Below, piece after piece: positions 1 to 9,440 of a stretch of 64,000 nucleotides of DNA. A model generated the notes under the pieces. That model searched no databases. It saw only the letters and a program-made list of their open reading frames with translations, and was not told where the DNA came from. Source of the DNA: Tardiphaga robiniae (GTDB taxonomy: Bacteria; Pseudomonadota; Alphaproteobacteria; Rhizobiales; Xanthobacteraceae). The DNA is taken from positions 231,014-295,013 of the forward strand of contig NZ_LVYV01000056.1 of the NCBI RefSeq assembly GCF_001618955.1, given 5' to 3'. The position numbers and the translations under genes were made by a program. How positions within the stretch are numbered: position 1 is the stretch's first letter; each line of letters begins with the position of its first letter.

Positions 1-2
1 CC

Positions 3-2084
3 ATCAATGCCGGGCTCGGTAACGACGTCATCCATGGTGGCGACGGCAATGACGTGATCATCGGCGGGCCGTCGACATCCGGCAAGCTGGCCACAACGAC
101 GGTCACGCTGACCGGCTACGGCACGGCGGCCGGTGGCGCGAACGCGCAGGTTCAGGTGCTCGTGAACGGCCAGCCTGTCTCCGCCTTGCTGGAGTTCAGG
201 CCGGCCACGGATCCCGCCGGCTACCAGACCTATACCCTGACCTTTGCCAATCCCGAGCAACTGACCAGCCTCGACATCTCGCTGATGAACGCGGCTTCCG
301 GCCGTGCTTTGCATCTCAAGGATCTGATCATCAACGGTGTCGCCGTTGCACCGAACGACGCGATCAATGCCAGTGCTCCCGGGACCTTCGATCTCTATGT
401 TCGCAGCATCCATGTGGACGCCGCCGCACATCAGGACTGGTTCACCGGCGCCAACAGCGATAACGACGTAATCTATGGCGGCGGCGGAAACGACGTCATC
501 ACCGGTGGCTTCGGAAATGATCTGATCGATGGGGGTGACGGCATCAACACGGCAATATTCTCCGGCACCGCGGCCGACTACAAGATCTCCTTCGTAAACG
601 GCCAGATCGTCGTTACCGACAGCGTGGCGGCGCGCGATGGCATCGACCGCATCAGCAATGTCGAGTATTTCACGTTTGCGGATGTAACCATCGGCACCGC
701 CGGCTTCATTGCCAGCGAGTCGGTCCTCGCCAGAGGCGCCGAATATCAGGCCCTGACCTCCAATGGCATCACGGTAACTAGCGAGACCATTCGCAATACC
801 GACGGCTCGCGCGACATCTATATCCGCGATATCGCGGGCAAGGCCTTCACGTCCGAACACAGCGTTATTGCCGCAGGCGGCAAGACCACGCTGGTCGAGC
901 GATTCTACAATGATGGAGATCTGGCCTTCCGCCAGGTAGCAAATGGCGACGGTTCGGTCTCGCGCAGTGACTATGACGGCGACAACCATCTGATCACGCT
1001 GCTGAACAGCTATAGCGATGGCTCGTTCCAGCAGTTCGTTTTCAATGCCGCGGGCATCGAGACCAACGCGACCATTCGCTACGCAGACGGCACGCGCGAC
1101 ATCCGCGATTACGGTGTTATCGGACAGGATTATACGTCCCGCCACACGGTGACCGATGCTGCCGGCAAGAGTATCCTGATCGAAGGCTTTCATAGCGATG
1201 GCACGCTGGCGATCAAGCAGGCTGTTGATGCGGCCGGCGCCAAGACCTTCAATCAATATGACCAGTTCGGTCATCTGTCGCAGCAGATCGTAACGCAGAA
1301 GGACGGGTCCTTCATGCAGACAATCTTCGCGCCCAATGGCGATCTCACGAGCCTAACGCTGCGCAATGCCGATAGCACCCGCGATACCATGAGCTATGGC
1401 ATCGCCGGAAAAGCCTATACGACCGAACATGTCGTGCGCGATGCTGCGGGCAAGAGCGTGCTGATCGAGCAGTTCCACCAGGATGGCTCGCTGGCGTTGA
1501 AGCAGACCGTGGATGCCATGGGCGTCAAGATGCTGGCGCAATATGACAGCGCCGGTCATCTCGCAATGCAGACAGTGACCCAGATCGACGGATCCTATGT
1601 ACAGTCGGCTTTCGCGAGCAATGGTGCGGTGGCGGGTGTGACGACGCGGAATGTCGATGGCAGCAAGAGCGTCGACACGTTCGGAATTACCGGCCAGGCT
1701 TATATGTCACGCCACGACGTGTTCGACGCGGCGGGGCAGCGGCTGGAAACGACCTTCGACAACAAGGATGGTTCGCATACGCAAACGGCCTACAAGGCGG
1801 GGGTGACGCTGACGTCGACAGTCGGGGACGACATTATGAACAGCGCAGGCGGCGACAGCTTCGTGTTCAAGCAGGCATCCGGCCATGACACCATCAACAA
1901 TTTCCGGGTCGCGGAAGGGGCGGGCCATGATGTTATCCAGATCGATTCGTCGATCGCGAAGAGTCTCTCGGAACTTGCTGTTCATGTCGTCGGCCATGAC
2001 ACGGTCATCGAGCTCGGCGATGCATCGATTATGCTTAAGGGCGTTGTGGCGCCGCTGACCTCGCACGACGTGCTCATCGTGTGA
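3..2084 (+). CDS. RTX-type secreted calcium-binding protein, 3' part
   Basis: The reading frame is open from the first bases, so the gene starts upstream of the window. Two blocks of glycine-aspartate nonapeptides are visible (GLGNDVIHGGDGNDVI at the very start; GGGGNDVITGGFGNDLIDGG near base 480), the hallmark of calcium-binding RTX parallel beta-rolls. A typical post-RTX strand follows (ISNVEYFTFAD), then a run of 95-residue repeats, then a C-terminal region (GGDSFVFKQASGHDTINNF) like the targeting domain of type I secretion substrates. The protein is therefore probably exported in one step by an ABC/HlyD/TolC system. No such exporter is adjacent in this window. Enzymatic or adhesive function cannot be told from this C-terminal part. 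Confidence 0.9.
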   Translation: MNAGLGNDVIHGGDGNDVIIGGPSTSGKLATTTVTLTGYGTAAGGANAQVQVLVNGQPVSALLEFRPATDPAGYQTYTLTFANPEQLTSLDISLMNAASGRALHLKDLIINGVAVAPNDAINASAPGTFDLYVRSIHVDAAAHQDWFTGANSDNDVIYGGGGNDVITGGFGNDLIDGGDGINTAIFSGTAADYKISFVNGQIVVTDSVAARDGIDRISNVEYFTFADVTIGTAGFIASESVLARGAEYQALTSNGITVTSETIRNTDGSRDIYIRDIAGKAFTSEHSVIAAGGKTTLVERFYNDGDLAFRQVANGDGSVSRSDYDGDNHLITLLNSYSDGSFQQFVFNAAGIETNATIRYADGTRDIRDYGVIGQDYTSRHTVTDAAGKSILIEGFHSDGTLAIKQAVDAAGAKTFNQYDQFGHLSQQIVTQKDGSFMQTIFAPNGDLTSLTLRNADSTRDTMSYGIAGKAYTTEHVVRDAAGKSVLIEQFHQDGSLALKQTVDAMGVKMLAQYDSAGHLAMQTVTQIDGSYVQSAFASNGAVAGVTTRNVDGSKSVDTFGITGQAYMSRHDVFDAAGQRLETTFDNKDGSHTQTAYKAGVTLTSTVGDDIMNSAGGDSFVFKQASGHDTINNFRVAEGAGHDVIQIDSSIAKSLSELAVHVVGHDTVIELGDASIMLKGVVAPLTSHDVLIV
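768..1802 (+). repeat. Tandem 95-residue (285-bp) repeats inside the RTX protein
   Basis: Three full units (about 768-1055, 1056-1340, 1341-1625) and a partial fourth (1626 to about 1802) follow head to tail. Each contains a DGTRD-like turn, a GxAYTSEHxVxDAAGKS segment, a FHxDGxLAxKQ segment and a KDGSxxQ segment. Units 2 and 3 are exactly 95 codons each; unit 1 is 96. The pattern resembles YD/RHS-like or filament-type beta repeats, but I do not recognise a named family. Confidence 0.8.
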
Positions 2085-3646
2085 GCTGCTGACGCAACAT
2101 TCTCTTTTGCGCGGCTCGGCATCGAAAAGCATTGCACGCAAACGCCGCCTCGGATCCCGCATGAGCGATGACCTGTCCGCTCGAGGCTGCAGGACGCTCC
2201 GGTGGACATCATGTGCGAGAATGAGCGCCCATAATTCATGCGAATGCATCGTGAGAGCGGCACACTTCCGCAAGCACCTTTGCATCACGTTTGGCTTCGA
2301 CTGCACGCCAGTAGGAAATCCAAAGCCGACACGGCATCAAGATAGCGCAACTTGACCCGGCTATTAACGCCAACGGCTTCATCGATTAGCTCGCCGTCTG
2401 GAACAAGCTTGAAGCCCATAGACCAACTTGGAAAGAGCCGGTCCCCATATCCCAAGCCCCTCTGTATCCAGCGCGAGTGTCGGCGTGTTGTGGACCGTGG
2501 TTTCACCAATATTCAGTTTCGGGCTGGCGGCTATTTTCATGGCCACAGGAACATGGGCGCTATGTCGGACGTCAAGACGGTGAACGAAGTCTCCAATCGG
2601 AATTTTCTTAACTGGGAAAGAGCTCTCGGTTTTCCATCTTCCCCGTCGATAGACTCGAATTTCGCCCGTTCGCATTCAACGGCGGGACAATGGATAAACG
2701 CCGCGTGTCACCAACTCTAACCTTGCCAAATGGGCGCACGCTATTCGAAGGTAATGTGCAGCACACCCATCACTGCGGAGGTGGCAGCAACAAGAGTCAG
2801 CATAATGACAGTCGCTCGCTAAAAGTAGCCGCTGACGTGCTGTGCGGCGGTCGTGGAACGCGAGCCAGTCCCCAACGAAGCCAGCCGGGATGCTAAATAT
2901 GACAGCGCGCTTGGTAGGATGACGCAATTCGTGATCGACAAACATCGCCCGCACATTCGTTCTTTGCCCCCCGACGTCGGCGGTTGACCAGACGATTGGC
3001 GCAGTGCTTGGTTAGACGACGCCGGCTTCTTTCTCGACCTGCAAGCCGCCACGGCGACGCGTTTCATTGAAATCGCGGAGAACGAATTCCTTCCCGACGA
3101 CAATTATTTCCACATGGCATTTGCGCATCGCAAGATCGTGCGCTTGGCACCGCTTCTGCACTCGGCCCACCATTTGCGCCCATCGGGGAAGATTTCTGCG
3201 CTCACTCTGATAAATGAAGTCGAATACTGACTTGGCAGTTGTCCATTAGTGTCGGCACCCGTTCTAAGCCGAGAGGTTGCATCCCACAATTTTTAACGCC
3301 AGCGGCCGCCAAGAGTTTCTTCAACGCTCGACGTGTCGCGAGCGGAAACTTTATTCAGAAACTGGGTATCCTGTGCGAGTGACATCGAATTGGAAGCCAA
3401 GAGCCGAGTCCCATGAATGGACGATCAGCGGTACAAGCGTCTTCTTTGCGCCGATAATGCCCTTTCGAGCCGAAGAGACCGTCCAAAAGCCGCGGGCAGC
3501 CCTCTGGCCGCCCCCCTTAGTCCCAAAGGGATGCTCCAGCGAAGCAACGCCGCGGTGCTGTTCTCGATAAGCGTCTGCACGCGAGTGTCAGGCAAACCGT
3601 GCTCTTGAGGAGGGAAGCATGGAGTTCGATCCGCTCGCGCCGTACC
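2085..3646. other. Gene-poor 1.5-kb stretch, possible decayed coding DNA
   Basis: No open frame here looks like an intact gene. On the minus strand, two overlapping frames give protein-like text that would join across a single frameshift near 2480-2500: upstream frame GETTVHNTPTLALDTEGLG, downstream frame GFKLVPDGELIDEAVGVN, ending at a stop near 2285. This suggests the C-terminal remnant of a decayed gene, but I cannot name a family. The remainder (2700-3640) shows nothing supportable. Confidence 0.35.
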
Positions 3647-5530
3647 TCACAAGAAGCCTATCGAGATCCAAGGTACTGCAGCTACGATGAGCGTGCCAAC
3701 CAGCAACGCCAGCATGTATCCAACAATCGGCTTCATACCCTCATCGGGGTTGATGCGGCTGATGGCGCACGCGGCATAGTACCCGACGCCGAACGGCGGA
3801 GCGAACAGGCCGATGCCCATCGCGAGAATGACGACCATTGCATAGTGGACCTCATGGACGCCGACCTGCCGCGCGATCGGGAATAGTAGCGGCCCGAACA
3901 GCACGATGGCGGGAATGCCTTCCAGCACGCTGCCGAGGATCACGAACGCGACGATGGTGACGGCGAGGAAGACGGGGACGCCGCCGGGCAGTCCAGTCAT
4001 GAACGTGGCCAGCGATGCCGAGAAGCCGGACTGGGTCAGTGCCCAGGCCATGCCGGTCGCGGCACCGATGATCAGCAGAATGGCGCCGGACAGCGCCGCA
4101 GTGTCAATCAGCATCGGATAGAGCCGTCGCCAAGCAAATTGCCGATAGATCAGAAGCCCGGCCAGCGCCGAATAGACGATTCCGATGGTCGATACTTCCG
4201 TGGCGGTCGCGATGCCCTTGACCACGGCCGCGCGAATGACGAACGGCAATGCTATGGCTGGAATAGCAATCACGAAGGCAAGGCCAATCTGGCGTTTCGT
4301 CGCCCGCTCGACCTGCGACAGGTCCTCGCCGCGATAGCGCCACCACACCACCGCGCAGAGCATGATCGCCAGGACGATGCCGGGCAGCAATCCACCGGTA
4401 AACAGCGCCGAGATCGAGACGCCGGTCACCGAGCCGATGGTGATCAGCACGAGCGATGGCGGGATCGTCTCGGTTTGCGCGCCGGTTGCCGACAGCAACG
4501 CGACGAGATCGCCGGGCTTGGCACCGCGCTTTTTCATTTCTGGGAACAACACCGGCGCCACCGCCGCCATATCGGCCGCCTTGGACCCTGAAATGCCGGA
4601 GACGAGATACATGGCGCCTACCAGCACATAATGCAGGCCGCCATGGACGTGTCCCAGCATGCTGGCGAGGAAGCCCACCATGGCACGCGCCATGCCCGTC
4701 ATCTCGATCAGCAACCCGAGAAACACGAACAGCGGCACAGCCAGCAGGATCAGATGGCTCATGCCCTCGTCCATGCGACCCATCACGACCACATCCGGCG
4801 TGCCGGTGGTCAGCGTGAGATAGCCGACCGTCGCAAGACCGAATGCGAAGGCGATCGGCACCGCCGCGAACACCATGGCGCCGACGAGGAACACGAAAAA
4901 GATGAGCAGGTTGAGATTGCCGAGCGGTTTCAGCACCGGCCCGAGCAGAGCAAGGGCCGTGATGATCACCGCAACCAGCGCTACAGCCAACAGCACGCGC
5001 CGCCAGTCAGCAACGCTGGCGAGCCGCAGCAGTGCGACCAGCAGCATCAGCCCCATGCCCACCGGCAGCGCTGCAGCCCGCCACGTATTGACGATGTCGA
5101 GCGCAGGCGTCCTGACATAGACCTCGTCGGCGGCAAACTCGTACGCGGGATGAACGACCAGCACCAGGAATGCAAGCGATGCAGCAACGGCGACGGTGTC
5201 GAGAAATGCCCGCGCGCCCGGATCGAGCTTACTGACGATGGCCGTCATCCGCATGTGTTCGTCGCGCTGGAAGGCAAGCACCGATCCCAGCATCGCGAGC
5301 CAGAGAAAAAGGATGCCGGCCAGTTCGTCCGACCAGATTAATGGTGTATGGAAGACATAGCGCCCGACGATCCCGGCAAACAGGATGCCGATTTCCGCCA
5401 GTACCAGCAGCGCTGCTGGTACTGCAGTGAATGTGAACAGCGCCGTGTTGGCGCGGGCGACCCAGCGCGGCCAGCCGGCGCGAAGTTGCGCCGGCTCCGC
5501 TCGGGTTTCGATCTGCTGCGCTTGTGCCAT
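3647..5530 (-). CDS. TRAP transporter fused small/large permease (DctQM type)
   Basis: A 627-residue membrane protein that combines the small DctQ-like subunit (about residues 1-190, four hydrophobic segments, WSDELAGILFLWLAMLGS) with the large DctM-like channel subunit (about 200-627, many hydrophobic segments, ending in GYMLALLVGTLIVAAVPW). TRAP transporters use ion gradients to import organic acids handed over by a periplasmic binding protein. I start at the ATG at 5530 rather than the longer frame to 5602, because the longer version would overlap the binding-protein gene by 67 bases; the chosen start lies 5 bases after it. Last gene of the SDR-transketolase-TRAP operon. Confidence 0.92.
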   Translation of the reverse strand: MAQAQQIETRAEPAQLRAGWPRWVARANTALFTFTAVPAALLVLAEIGILFAGIVGRYVFHTPLIWSDELAGILFLWLAMLGSVLAFQRDEHMRMTAIVSKLDPGARAFLDTVAVAASLAFLVLVVHPAYEFAADEVYVRTPALDIVNTWRAAALPVGMGLMLLVALLRLASVADWRRVLLAVALVAVIITALALLGPVLKPLGNLNLLIFFVFLVGAMVFAAVPIAFAFGLATVGYLTLTTGTPDVVVMGRMDEGMSHLILLAVPLFVFLGLLIEMTGMARAMVGFLASMLGHVHGGLHYVLVGAMYLVSGISGSKAADMAAVAPVLFPEMKKRGAKPGDLVALLSATGAQTETIPPSLVLITIGSVTGVSISALFTGGLLPGIVLAIMLCAVVWWRYRGEDLSQVERATKRQIGLAFVIAIPAIALPFVIRAAVVKGIATATEVSTIGIVYSALAGLLIYRQFAWRRLYPMLIDTAALSGAILLIIGAATGMAWALTQSGFSASLATFMTGLPGGVPVFLAVTIVAFVILGSVLEGIPAIVLFGPLLFPIARQVGVHEVHYAMVVILAMGIGLFAPPFGVGYYAACAISRINPDEGMKPIVGYMLALLVGTLIVAAVPWISIGFL

Positions 5531-5535
5531 AGTAA

Positions 5536-6561
5536 TCAGGCCAGCTTGCCGGAGACTTTTTCGAGTTGGCTCCAGGCCTCGTCGCCGAACTTGGCTTTCC
5601 ACTCGCTGTAGAAACTGGTCTTGGCCAAGGCATCGCGGAACGTCGCACGATCGACGTCGATGAATTGCAGCCCCTTCGACGTGAGATCGGCGCGCAGCGA
5701 CTCGCTGAGTTTCGCTATGTCGGCCCGCTGGTCGGTTGCCGAACGGTCGAATTCACGCGAGACGATTTCCTGCACATCTTTCGGCAGACGCTCGAAGGCG
5801 CGCTTGTTGCCGAGAATCCAGTAACCGTCCCAGACATGACCGGTGAGACTACAGGATTTCTGTACTTCATATAGCTTGGCTGTCGCGATGATGGGCAGCG
5901 GGTTCTCTTGCCCGTCGACGACCTTGGTCTGCAACGACGAATAGACTTCGTTGAAGTTAATCGGCGCAGGCCCGGCCTGCAGCGCCTTGAATAGCGAGGT
6001 CAGGATCGGTGCCGGCGGGACACGAACCTTAAAGTTCTTGAGGTCGTCCGGCGTCTTGATTTCGCGCCCCGACGATGTGACGTGACGGAAACCGTTGTCC
6101 CACACTTTGGACACCGTCATGATCGGCGTCTTTGCGATCTGGGCGCGGATATAACTGCCGAGCTCACCGTCCATCGCCTGCCAGACGGCGGCGTAATTGG
6201 TGAAGGCAAAGCCGGTATTGACGATGCCGGCGGCCGGCACGAAGGTCGCGAGAATCGACGATGACTGATTGAAGAACTCGACCCCGCCATTGCGCACCTG
6301 TGTCAGGAGTTCGGTGTCGGAACCGAGCTGATTACTGGGAAACAGCTTGATCTCCAGTCGGCCGCCGGTGGCCTCGCGAATTCGGTCGCAGGCTTCCTGG
6401 CCGCGGACATTCACCGGATGTGTCGGATCCTGCCCAGTGGCAAGCTTATAAGTGAACTCGGCCGCCGATGCCGGACGGGTGAGAATGCCCGCGAACGAGA
6501 TGGCCGCTCCTGCCATCAGCAGGTTGCGACGCGAGATCGTGGCACGCTTTTGAATGGTCAT
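5536..6561 (-). CDS. TRAP transporter periplasmic substrate-binding protein (DctP type)
   Basis: A 341-residue binding protein with a twin-arginine signal (ISRRNLLMAG near residue 9, cleavage after PASAA). The body has the DctP family features (GGRLEIKLFPSNQLGSDTELLTQVRNG; the conserved arginine region GREIKTPDDLKNFKVRVP that contacts the substrate carboxylate; EVYSSLQTKVVDGQENP). It delivers an organic acid to the fused permease directly downstream. A start with GGAGGAAACCC just before ATG supports 6561. About 160 bases separate it from the transketolase subunit upstream, so it may have extra promoter input. Confidence 0.93.
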   Translation of the reverse strand: MTIQKRATISRRNLLMAGAAISFAGILTRPASAAEFTYKLATGQDPTHPVNVRGQEACDRIREATGGRLEIKLFPSNQLGSDTELLTQVRNGGVEFFNQSSSILATFVPAAGIVNTGFAFTNYAAVWQAMDGELGSYIRAQIAKTPIMTVSKVWDNGFRHVTSSGREIKTPDDLKNFKVRVPPAPILTSLFKALQAGPAPINFNEVYSSLQTKVVDGQENPLPIIATAKLYEVQKSCSLTGHVWDGYWILGNKRAFERLPKDVQEIVSREFDRSATDQRADIAKLSESLRADLTSKGLQFIDVDRATFRDALAKTSFYSEWKAKFGDEAWSQLEKVSGKLA

Positions 6562-6719
6562 GGGTTTCCTCCGTTGTCATCCAGACGATGGATCTTGTTG
6601 TCGTGATGGTCGCCGGCTCTTGGAGGCCAGCTTGTGAAACATCTTGTCGTCGCCGGCACCGCTGCACGGTGACGGCGTTGCTGTTGTACTCGTCTCGGAT
6701 TGCAGCTAACGCCGCGGCG

Positions 6720-7727
6720 TCACAGCCATCCCTTGATTTGCGTCGCCACTGCTGCGGCAGAGATGCCGTAACGGTCGTGCAGTGTCGGCAGTGCGCCGGC
6801 ATCAAGAAACTCGTCGGGAAGTCCGATTTGTCGGAATGCCGGATGAACGCCCGAGCGCATCAGCAGTCCGGCAACCGCCTCGCCGAGTCCGCCAATCAGC
6901 GTGTGGTTCTCGGCGACGACGACCAGGCGGCCAGATTTTCCGGCCTCGCGCAGGATCGTCTCGGTATCGAGCGGCTTGATGGTCGGGACATGCAACACGC
7001 CGACATCGATGCTGTCATCGGCGAGTGCCTTGGCTGTCTCCAGCGCGCGCATGGTCAGGATGCCGGAGGAAATCACCAGGACGTCCCTGCCGTCGCGGAC
7101 CAGCTTCGCCTTGCCAGGTTCGAAGCGGTAGTCGTACTCGTCCAGAACAAGCGGCACCTGGCCGCGCAGCAGCCGCATATAGACCGGCCCCTGATGCGCC
7201 GCGATGGCGGGCACAGCTTGTTCGATCTCATGCGCATCGCATGGATCGATTACCATCATGTTCGGCATTGCCCGGAACAACGCCAGATCCTCTGCCGCCT
7301 GATGGCTGGGGCCGTAGCCGGACGTCAGCCCAGGCAGCGCGCAGACGATCTTCACGTTGCGGTTCTCTTCCGCGATGGTCTGGTGGATGAAATCATAGGC
7401 CCGGCGCGACGCGAACACGGCATAGGTGGTCGCGAACGGCATGAAACCCTCGGCGGCGAGCCCCGAGGCCGCGCCGAATAGCAATTGTTCGGCCATGCCC
7501 ATCTGATAGTAGCGGTCGGGGAATTCCTTTCCGAAGATGTGCAGGTCAGTATATTTGCCGAGATCCGCGGTCATGCCGATGACCTCCGGACGTGCGCGGG
7601 CGAGTTCGACCAGCGCGTGCCCGAACGGCGCCGACTTTGTCCGCTGTCCCTCGGACGCGATCGACGCGATCATGGCGGAGGTCGTCAGGCGGGGCTTGCT
7701 TGACGGCGTCGTGGTGACGGATTTCAT
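6720..7727 (-). CDS. Transketolase, C-terminal subunit
   Basis: A 335-residue protein carrying the pyrimidine-binding and C-terminal domains of a transketolase-like TPP enzyme. The GMAEQLLFGAASGLAAEG segment contains the glutamate that contacts the TPP aminopyrimidine, and the end has the transketolase C-terminal fold (VVVAENHTLIGGLGEAVA). It needs the N-terminal subunit encoded immediately upstream. The ATG at 7727 overlaps that subunit's stop by four bases (ATGA), so I prefer it to the longer frame to 7769. Split transketolases beside a TRAP system and SDR are known in catabolic clusters for unusual ketoses; the donor here is unknown. Confidence 0.93.
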   Translation of the reverse strand: MKSVTTTPSSKPRLTTSAMIASIASEGQRTKSAPFGHALVELARARPEVIGMTADLGKYTDLHIFGKEFPDRYYQMGMAEQLLFGAASGLAAEGFMPFATTYAVFASRRAYDFIHQTIAEENRNVKIVCALPGLTSGYGPSHQAAEDLALFRAMPNMMVIDPCDAHEIEQAVPAIAAHQGPVYMRLLRGQVPLVLDEYDYRFEPGKAKLVRDGRDVLVISSGILTMRALETAKALADDSIDVGVLHVPTIKPLDTETILREAGKSGRLVVVAENHTLIGGLGEAVAGLLMRSGVHPAFRQIGLPDEFLDAGALPTLHDRYGISAAAVATQIKGWL

Positions 7728-8569
7728 GCTGACCTCCCGGCATCGAGCGCCTTCAAGGCGAGTTGCCATTCGTGCGCCTCGACGCGGATGAAGTGATTCT
7801 TCTCGCGCTCCTCAAGGAACGGCACACCCTTCCCCATCAATGTGTCCGCGACGATCATGCGAGGTTGCGGCTTAGTATGATGCTTCGCTGCATCAAAGGC
7901 AGCCACGACGGCATCGAGGTCATTGCCATCGATGCGCTGTACGAACCAGCCGAATGCCTCGAGTTTCTCGACCAGCGGCTCAAACGCCATGACTTGTGTC
8001 GAAGGGCCATCGGCCTGTTGATTATTGACGTCAACGATCGCGATCATGTTGTCGAGCTTGAAATGGCTGGCTGACATGATGGCCTCCCAGACCGAGCCTT
8101 CGTCGAGTTCACCATCGGAAAACAGCGTGTAGACGCGCGCATCTGAGCCTTTGCGCTTGAGGCCGAGGGCCCGCCCAACGGCGATGCCGAGCCCGAGCCC
8201 GAGCGATCCGCCCGACATCTCCATGCCCGGCGTGTAGGCGGCCATGCCTGACATCGGCAGACGACTTTCGTCGAAACCGTAGGTCTCAAGTTCTACTTCG
8301 GGGACAATCCCGGCCTCGATCAGTGCGGCATACAGCGCGATCGCATAATGCCCATTCGACAGCAGGAAGCGGTCGCGTCCCTCCCAGGATGGATCCTCCG
8401 GCCGATAGCGCATCGCATGGAAGTAGGCGACGGCCAGCACGTCGGCGATATCCAGGGCTTGCGCGATGTAACCCTGGCCCTGCACCTCACCCATCCGCAG
8501 CGCATTCCTGCGCACCCGATAGGCACGTTCCGCGATATCGGGGGCATTGGCGAGTGTCTTCGTATCCAT
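7724..8569 (-). CDS. Transketolase, N-terminal (TPP-binding) subunit
   Basis: This subunit binds the diphosphate of TPP. The metal/TPP motif is clear (FSDGELDEGSVWEAIMSA with DVNNQQADG following), as are the early histidine region (LLSNGHYAIALYAAL) and SGGSLGLGLGIAVGRALG. The 281-residue length is normal for split transketolases. I chose the ATG at 8569, preceded by GGGAGATCGTC; upstream in-frame starts would run back toward the SDR gene. With the next gene it forms the complete two-chain enzyme, which transfers a two-carbon ketol unit between sugars or sugar acids. Confidence 0.93.
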   Translation of the reverse strand: MDTKTLANAPDIAERAYRVRRNALRMGEVQGQGYIAQALDIADVLAVAYFHAMRYRPEDPSWEGRDRFLLSNGHYAIALYAALIEAGIVPEVELETYGFDESRLPMSGMAAYTPGMEMSGGSLGLGLGIAVGRALGLKRKGSDARVYTLFSDGELDEGSVWEAIMSASHFKLDNMIAIVDVNNQQADGPSTQVMAFEPLVEKLEAFGWFVQRIDGNDLDAVVAAFDAAKHHTKPQPRMIVADTLMGKGVPFLEEREKNHFIRVEAHEWQLALKALDAGRSA

Positions 8570-8591
8570 GACGATCTCCCGTGTCTGCATC

Positions 8592-9341
8592 TCAATGAAT
8601 GAGCATGCCGCCATTGACGTCGATCACGGCCCCGGTGACGTAGGCGGAGAGATCGGAGGCCAAAAACAGATAGATGTTCGCGACATCCACGGCGTCGCCG
8701 AGTCGCTGGAGCGGAATCCCGCTGATGATGTCTGCCTTCATTTCGGGCGTCAGCTTGCCGCCGGTGATGTCGGTCTGGATCAGTCCCGGCGTCACGCTGT
8801 TGACGCGGATGCCATCCGGTCCGAGTTCACGGGCCATCGCCTTGGCGAGTCCGAGCACGCCAGCCTTCGCCGCCGAATAATGCGGGCCGCCGAAAATGCC
8901 GCCGCCGCGTTGGGCGGACACAGAGGACATGCAGGCAATCGTGCCCTGCCGGCGCGTACGCATGTGCGGGATGAACGCCTGGCTGAGATAGAGCACGCCG
9001 GTCATGTTGACATCGACCACGCGCTGCCAGTTCTCAGGTGAAATATCCATCAGCTTCAGCGGCTGGGTGATACCGGCATTGTTGATCAAAATATCGATCT
9101 TGCCGAACGCCGCGATGGCCTGCTCGGCCGCATTCCGGCAACTGGCGGGGTCGCTGACATCGCAGCCCAGCCCGACATGACCTGGACCCAACTCTTCGGC
9201 TGCACTCTTCGCTCCGGCGGCATCGAGATCGAGGATGGCAACCTTGGCCCCCTGGCTTGCGAACAGCCGTGCGGTGGCCCGGCCGATCCCGCGTGCACTG
9301 GCCGCGCCCGAAATCACAGCGGTCTTGTCGCTGAGCAACAT
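8592..9341 (-). CDS. Short-chain dehydrogenase/reductase
   Basis: A 249-residue classical SDR. It shows the cofactor glycine motif (SGAASARGIGRATA, residues about 10-23), the NNAGI motif, the catalytic serine region (ACMSSVSAQRG), the YSAAKAG active-site Tyr-Lys pair, and the GAVIDVNGGM C-terminus. It probably oxidises or reduces a hydroxyl of the substrate before the transketolase step. The start at 9341 follows GGGAGGACATTC; the longer frame to 9371 lacks such a site. First gene of the operon. Confidence 0.92.
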   Translation of the reverse strand: MLLSDKTAVISGAASARGIGRATARLFASQGAKVAILDLDAAGAKSAAEELGPGHVGLGCDVSDPASCRNAAEQAIAAFGKIDILINNAGITQPLKLMDISPENWQRVVDVNMTGVLYLSQAFIPHMRTRRQGTIACMSSVSAQRGGGIFGGPHYSAAKAGVLGLAKAMARELGPDGIRVNSVTPGLIQTDITGGKLTPEMKADIISGIPLQRLGDAVDVANIYLFLASDLSAYVTGAVIDVNGGMLIH

Positions 9342-9405
9342 GAATGTCCTCCCTGTCAGATTTTGGAGCAATCTATGATTGCGCCATCCTCACCGACAAA
9401 CGAGA

Positions 9406-9440
9406 AATTCACTTGGAAAGATGAATTTAACTCATCTTTC
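9406..9440. promoter_or_regulatory. Two overlapping dyads between LysR gene and SDR operon
   Basis: AATTCA-N10-TGAATT (9406-9427) is a perfect LysR-style dyad about 65 bases upstream of the SDR start. Overlapping it, GAAAGATGA and TCATCTTTC (9416-9424 and 9432-9440) form a perfect 9-bp stem with a 7-base loop at the stop codon of the LysR gene. The first could be the regulator's operator for the SDR operon, the second a transcription end signal for the regulator gene. Function is inferred from position and symmetry only. Confidence 0.5.

Noticed and set aside
768..1802. CRISPR array suggested by regular spacing
   Set aside because: The period is 285 bases and in frame, with protein-level repeats; there are no short identical repeats or spacers.
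4631..5341. 236-codon open frame on the plus strand
   Set aside because: Antisense to the TRAP permease; composition dominated by His, Gln and Arg with no hydrophobic core.
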